Shown piece by piece: positions 6,009 through 9,319 of a stretch of DNA of 9,319 nucleotides (positions are counted from its first letter, which is position 1; every line of letters begins with the position of its first letter). The DNA is from JBJKRW01 sp046704445. Lineage in GTDB: Bacteria; Patescibacteriota; Microgenomatia; UBA1406; GWC2-37-13. Under the pieces are notes generated by a model that did not search any database, was not told where the DNA came from, and saw nothing but the letters and a program-made list of their open reading frames with translations. The translations under genes were made by a program, and so were the position numbers. The DNA lies in NCBI GenBank assembly GCA_046704445.1, contig JBJKRW010000005.1, positions 1 to 9,319 on the forward strand. Direction: 5' to 3'.

Positions 6009-6899
6009 ATGATACCGGTACTTTTGGATTTGAAGTTCGTCAAGATTTATACTTTTGGAGTATTTCTGGTCTTGGCCTTTTTTTGGGGCTGTTTCATGCT
6101 TTGGAAAAACATAAGACTTACGTCGTACAAGGAAGAGGATATTTTCGACGGTTTGTTTATCAGTCTTATCGGCGCGTTGTTGGGCGGGCGGTTTGTATAC
6201 GTTGTGTTACACTTCAAGGATTTCGGGTTCAACATCCTGAAATTCATTCTAATCAACGGGTATCCGGGTCTTTCGTTATACGGCGTTATGTTGGGCGGTA
6301 TCGCAACCTTTTTTTTGTTCTCCGCAGCAAGGAAAATAAGGTTTGTCGAGGTTATGGATTATTTTATCAGCCCGATTTTTCTGGCTCTCGGTTTCGGCAT
6401 GCTCGGCGCTTTTTTTTCGGGAGTGGAGGTCGGCACAAAAACGAAACTTTTTCTCTCAATTCCCTATATAGGATATAGCGGTCTTCGCCATCTGACCGCT
6501 CTGTATGTCGGCGCGCTTTTTTTTATCGGCTCATTCCTTTCCTATAAACTGTTATTTGAGATCCGGAAAGAGCGCTTGTCTCACGGTTTTCTTTTTGCGT
6601 TTTTCATATGGTATTTTGGCCTTGTATTATTTCTGTTTGACAAAATTAAACAGAATCATATATACTTCTTGGGTTATCATTTGAACTGGATTGTCTCAAT
6701 TGCTTTAACCTTGACAACCAGTTTTTATTTTTTGTATTATTTTAGAAGTCTGATAATCAAAAAAGTATTATTTATTAATCATATAGCGGGTACCTATGGA
6801 CACAAAATTATCAAAGGAATTGGTGCAAAAACAAAAGGCAAAACTGGATCAGGAAAAGAAAAAAATCCTTCTTCAGATAGAAGAACTGAAAAAAGATGA
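6009..6899 (+). CDS. Divergent Lgt-like (prolipoprotein diacylglyceryl transferase family) membrane protein
   Basis: The 296-residue protein has about seven membrane segments and Lgt-family landmarks in order: IGALLGGRFVYVVLHF (54-69), PGLSLYGVMLGG (86-97), a DYFISPIFLALGFGMLGAFFSG stretch (117-138) and LRHLTALYVGAL (159-170). Lgt moves diacylglycerol from phosphatidylglycerol to the lipobox Cys. By eye against E. coli Lgt, key residues are missing: H103 aligns with Y91, R143 with M131, N146 with A134, E151 with V139 (E140 is one off), R239 with V206, and the HPxQLYE motif is HLTALYV. Fold membership is fairly safe; classical catalysis is doubtful. The start at 6009 is chosen for its -10 box and the family N-terminus. 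The last ~35 residues form a basic tail overlapping the next gene by 104 bases. Confidence 0.75.
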   Translation: MIPVLLDLKFVKIYTFGVFLVLAFFWGCFMLWKNIRLTSYKEEDIFDGLFISLIGALLGGRFVYVVLHFKDFGFNILKFILINGYPGLSLYGVMLGGIATFFLFSAARKIRFVEVMDYFISPIFLALGFGMLGAFFSGVEVGTKTKLFLSIPYIGYSGLRHLTALYVGALFFIGSFLSYKLLFEIRKERLSHGFLFAFFIWYFGLVLFLFDKIKQNHIYFLGYHLNWIVSIALTLTTSFYFLYYFRSLIIKKVLFINHIAGTYGHKIIKGIGAKTKGKTGSGKEKNPSSDRRTEKR

Positions 6900-7164
6900 C
6901 CCGTTTGCAGATCCGGATCATGCTTCGGATAACGCCGCCGTTGATACAGATGTGCGGGAACAGGTAGGACACGATACCATAGAAGCGCAGGTAAAAGATC
7001 TCCAAAAAAGAGTGGTTGATATTGACCTTGCGCTCAGGAAAATTATCAAGAATAATCATTACGGGGTGTGCGAACGGTGTAAGGTTCCGATTGCGCTGGC
7101 AAGACTGCAGCTTATTCCCGAAGCGAGATTTTGCGTCGAATGCGAGAAAAAACTGCGCAAGTAA
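6796..7164 (+). CDS. DksA/TraR-family zinc-finger protein
   Basis: This 122-residue cytosolic protein has an N-terminal coiled-coil helix (~5-34, rich in Lys/Glu/Gln) and an acidic turn (D35-D52) where DksA has its coiled-coil tip. A second helix (~60-87) leads to a C4 zinc finger, C92-x2-C95-x17-C113-x2-C116, in the family context YGVCERC...RFCVEC. DksA/TraR proteins enter the RNA polymerase secondary channel and modulate initiation, often with ppGpp; target promoters cannot be inferred here. At 122 residues it lies between TraR (~73) and E. coli DksA (151). The ATG at 6796 lies inside the Lgt-like gene with no good Shine-Dalgarno sequence. TATAGC at 6782-6787 is a weak possible -10 box for a near-leaderless start. 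Confidence 0.88.
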   Translation: MDTKLSKELVQKQKAKLDQEKKKILLQIEELKKDDPFADPDHASDNAAVDTDVREQVGHDTIEAQVKDLQKRVVDIDLALRKIIKNNHYGVCERCKVPIALARLQLIPEARFCVECEKKLRK

Positions 7165-7166
7165 GA

Positions 7167-7175
7167 TGGTATACT
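7167..7175 (+). promoter_or_regulatory. Extended -10 promoter for the antiporter gene, leaderless
   Basis: TGG followed by TATACT (7170-7175) matches the extended -10 pattern TGnTATAAT. The box ends seven bases before the ATG at 7183, so transcription would begin at or next to the start codon. An extended -10 can work without a good -35 box, and none is apparent. It lies just downstream of the DksA-like stop codon. Confidence 0.6.
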
Positions 7176-7182
7176 CAATAGT

Positions 7183-8910
7183 ATGGCCAATATTCCGTTT
7201 TCCATGCTATTCAACTTTTTCCTTTTTCTTCTTATTCCGTTCATATTCGGCCTTATCGCGAGAAAGCTAAAGACATCGACAATCGTCGGGTATATTATCG
7301 GCGGACTTTTCGTCGGTAATATTTTCTCCCACATCGTATCAACGGAAGTGATAGGAAATTTTGCCTACTTCGGCATTATCCTTCTTTTGTTTGCGGTGGG
7401 TTTGGAAATACATTTCGCCCATCTTATCCGTCTGAAAAAATTTATTGTCATCGGGGGATTTTTCCAGATTGTTTTCTCTATACTTGTGATCTGGGTTGTC
7501 AGTATGTTATTCCGTTTCAATTTTCTTGAATCGTTTCTTATCGGTATTGCATTGTCTTCGTCTTCGACTACGCTTGTGGCCAAAATTATCCAGGACAGGG
7601 GAGAAGAGTCTTCATTTATCGGAGAGATAACCATGGGGGTTCTTATGTTTCAGGATATAGCCTTTATTCCTTTTTTAATTATTTTTACTTCCATCACGAA
7701 TAAATCGGTGTCTTTTTTTCCGGTAACGGTAAGCATCATAAAGAGTCTTGTCGAGTCGTGCATAATAATTATTGCGCTGTTTTATCTCGGTCAGAGGATA
7801 ATCCCGATTGTGTTTAATAAAATTGCCCGTATGTCAAGGGAGCTTCTGAATCTGTTTATCATAGTTTTTATCTTTTTCATCGCATATCTTTCCTTGCTCC
7901 TTGAAGTACCGATACTTATCGGAATATTTGTCGCGGGAGTACTTCTTGCCCAGACCATGGAACATCAGCACATTTTTTCGGAAATAAGGCCGCTGCGTGA
8001 TCTTCTTGCGGTTATCTTCTTTGTTTATATAGGCATGAACATCAAACTGGGTACGGTGCTGCCTCAGCTTCCTTCGATACTTTTGTTTACCTGTATAGTC
8101 ATTGTGCTCAAGGCGCTTGTCGTACTTTTTACCTTCCTGTTTCTGAAGTTTCATTCAAAACCTTCTTTCAGTCTTGCCATGTATCTGTTTCAGATAGACG
8201 AGGATGCGTTTATTCTGATGTCGTCGGCATATATGAACGGAGTAATTTCGTATAATAACTATCTTTACATTATAACGGCGGTCCTTATTACTCTTATCTT
8301 AACGCCCATATTTATCAAGAACCGGGATGTTTTTTACAAAAAAACCAGGGGTTTCATCAAACGATTTTTGCCCTTTGTCGAAAGGTTTATTGCATATCGT
8401 ATCGACCGGGATCAGTCTCCGATAGACGAACTCCAGATCAAAAATCATGTTGTGATCTGCGGATACGGGAGAATAGGGAGTTATATAGGCAAGTCTCTCA
8501 TGATGGCTAATATTCCGTTTATCGCCATTGACTATAATTTTCTTATAGTCGAACATGCAAAAAAAGAAGGGGTCAATATTATATATGGCGATCCGAGCGA
8601 TCTTGACATTCTGGATTACGCGCAGGTCGACGAAGCTCTGCTTCTTGTATTGGCGCTTCCGGAGAAATTTACCCAGGAGGAGATAATTCTCAATGCGAAG
8701 AAACTTAATCCGAAAATAGTCATCATCAGCCGGGTGCACAGGGAGTCCGACCAGCAGCGCATGAAGGATTTGGGTGTGCATGTAGTCATACAGCCGGAAT
8801 TCGAAGCGTCTCTTTCCATTATCAAGAGGATCTATCGCTGGAATAATATAAGTCCTGAGGACTCCGCACAGAAAATTAAACGGTTAAAGCTTGAACACGG
8901 ATTGTCATGA
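7183..8910 (+). CDS. Kef/RosB-type CPA2 cation:proton antiporter with C-terminal RCK (TrkA-N) domain
   Basis: The 575-residue protein has a ~380-residue membrane domain of about twelve hydrophobic segments. Family motifs include LLLFAVGLEI (67-76), IALSSSSTTLVAKIIQDRGE (122-141) and FQD (156-158), whose D158 is the expected ion-binding acid. GIFVAGVLLAQT (247-258), VYIGMNI (281-287) and K310 follow. The usual GEFAF segment reads DEDAF (339-343), an unusual acidic variant. Residues ~421-540 are a Rossmann RCK domain: VVICGYGRIGSYIG with GxGxxG at 427-432, D450 ending strand 2 (NAD(H) preference), then GDPSD (469-473). Such proteins exchange K+ or Na+ for H+ and are gated by nucleotides on the RCK domain. 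Length agrees with KefB/KefC, but no separate KefF/KefG partner is visible. Its TGA overlaps the next ATG (ATGA). Confidence 0.9.
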   Translation: MANIPFSMLFNFFLFLLIPFIFGLIARKLKTSTIVGYIIGGLFVGNIFSHIVSTEVIGNFAYFGIILLLFAVGLEIHFAHLIRLKKFIVIGGFFQIVFSILVIWVVSMLFRFNFLESFLIGIALSSSSTTLVAKIIQDRGEESSFIGEITMGVLMFQDIAFIPFLIIFTSITNKSVSFFPVTVSIIKSLVESCIIIIALFYLGQRIIPIVFNKIARMSRELLNLFIIVFIFFIAYLSLLLEVPILIGIFVAGVLLAQTMEHQHIFSEIRPLRDLLAVIFFVYIGMNIKLGTVLPQLPSILLFTCIVIVLKALVVLFTFLFLKFHSKPSFSLAMYLFQIDEDAFILMSSAYMNGVISYNNYLYIITAVLITLILTPIFIKNRDVFYKKTRGFIKRFLPFVERFIAYRIDRDQSPIDELQIKNHVVICGYGRIGSYIGKSLMMANIPFIAIDYNFLIVEHAKKEGVNIIYGDPSDLDILDYAQVDEALLLVLALPEKFTQEEIILNAKKLNPKIVIISRVHRESDQQRMKDLGVHVVIQPEFEASLSIIKRIYRWNNISPEDSAQKIKRLKLEHGLS

Positions 8911-9319
8911 AAACCTCAAAGACGATTATCCGGAAGAGAGCACACGCAAAAAAACTCATTGTGTTCCTGGTACTTCTTGTTGCGGCATATCTGATTTTTC
9001 ACATCATCAGGACTTCGGTGATGCTGAAAAGCATGGACAGGCTCAATATCGTGTTCTATGATACGCATACGATCTATTATTCGATAGGGTATAACGACGT
9101 AAGTTATCAGGTAGTGTTTCCGCCGGAATATTATGTCCAGGTACCGCAGGGGTACGGATGGTACAGGATAGGTGCAATAGGAAAATTGGTTTCACTGGAA
9201 AAAAACCCGGACCTGTTCCAGAAAACGTTTTCAAGTGCAACGTCTTCCTTTGTGGATCTGTATTTTTACCCAAGGAAACCGGTCGTGTATTATCACTCAA
9301 CGGGCGCAATACCTACAAG
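8907..9319 (+). CDS. Membrane-anchored protein of unknown function (3' end missing)
   Basis: The frame opens with an ATG overlapping the antiporter stop (ATGA) and stays open for 137 codons to the window edge. A short basic N-terminus (KTSKTIIRKRAHAKK) precedes one transmembrane segment (~17-34), so the rest should face outward. The exposed part contains DRLNIVFYD (44-52), VSYQVVFPPEYYVQVP (65-80) and GYGWYRIGAIGKL (82-94), then SLEKNPDLFQKTFSSATSSF (96-115). I recall similar stretches in hypothetical proteins of Microgenomates. The single N-terminal anchor plus 'YRIGAIGKL' hints at a distant LytR-CpsA-Psr relationship, but no catalytic Arg/Asp set is seen in the visible part. The link is weak and I do not assign a function. 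There is no Shine-Dalgarno sequence; translation is probably coupled to the antiporter gene. Confidence 0.75.
   Translation, partial: MKTSKTIIRKRAHAKKLIVFLVLLVAAYLIFHIIRTSVMLKSMDRLNIVFYDTHTIYYSIGYNDVSYQVVFPPEYYVQVPQGYGWYRIGAIGKLVSLEKNPDLFQKTFSSATSSFVDLYFYPRKPVVYYHSTGAIPT

Noticed and set aside
7183..8520. Near-identical 18-base stretch (ATGGC[C/T]AATATTCCGTTT) at 7183-7200 and 8503-8520, both encoding MANIPF
   Set aside because: One mismatch and same frame, but the two copies fall in unrelated domains. The second is an ordinary part of the RCK Rossmann fold, so it is most likely coincidence.
7834..8781. Long open frames antisense to the antiporter gene
   Set aside because: Composition mirrors the codon bias of the real gene; no start signals or recognisable motifs.

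Overview
The window is densely coding (nine genes, two of them cut by the window edges, no intergenic gap above about 55 nt) and moderately AT-rich. TGA is used as a normal stop, so the code is standard. It most resembles a Candidate Phyla Radiation / Patescibacteria genome, probably Microgenomates. The strongest pointer is a secreted protein whose N-terminal beta-rich domain, degenerate dockerin module and Thr/Pro linker match an architecture I associate with that group. Near absence of Shine-Dalgarno sequences and -10 boxes lying almost on top of start codons also fit. This placement is inference; no marker gene such as 16S rRNA is present.

Layout, left to right. (1) 2-394 (+) is the 3' part of a CBS-domain gene whose C-terminal half looks like a ribosome hibernation factor (HPF) fold. 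(2) 391-975 (-) is a HAD-superfamily phosphatase convergent with it; the two stop codons share a TTAA. (3) 1029-2072 (+) is an extended SDR NAD-dependent sugar epimerase/dehydratase-like protein, divergent from the HAD gene. (4) 5980 down to 2081 (-) is a tightly packed three-gene operon: a membrane-anchored cohesin-like protein, a secreted dockerin protein with a large unfamiliar C-terminal domain, and a multi-spanning GT39/PMT-like glycosyltransferase. The junctions are TAA-C-ATG and ATGA. (5) 6009-9319 (+) carries a divergent Lgt-like membrane protein, a DksA/TraR zinc-finger protein, a Kef-type cation/proton antiporter with an RCK domain, and the start of a membrane-anchored protein that runs off the window.

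How the genes may work together. The minus-strand operon looks like a self-contained cell-surface module: an anchored receptor (cohesin-like), a secreted ligand-bearing protein (dockerin) and a membrane glycosyltransferase that could decorate the Ser/Thr/Pro-rich linker or another envelope substrate. The epimerase could supply sugar nucleotides. The plus-strand cluster combines envelope functions (Lgt-like protein, antiporter, membrane-anchored last gene) with a transcription modulator.

The most interesting points are the cohesin-dockerin-glycosyltransferase operon, the unassigned dockerin-protein C-terminal domain with an HDFGHRTE motif, the Lgt homologue that by eye has lost nearly all known catalytic residues, and repeated leaderless-looking promoters. 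No tRNA, rRNA, CRISPR array, insertion sequence or attachment site was seen.
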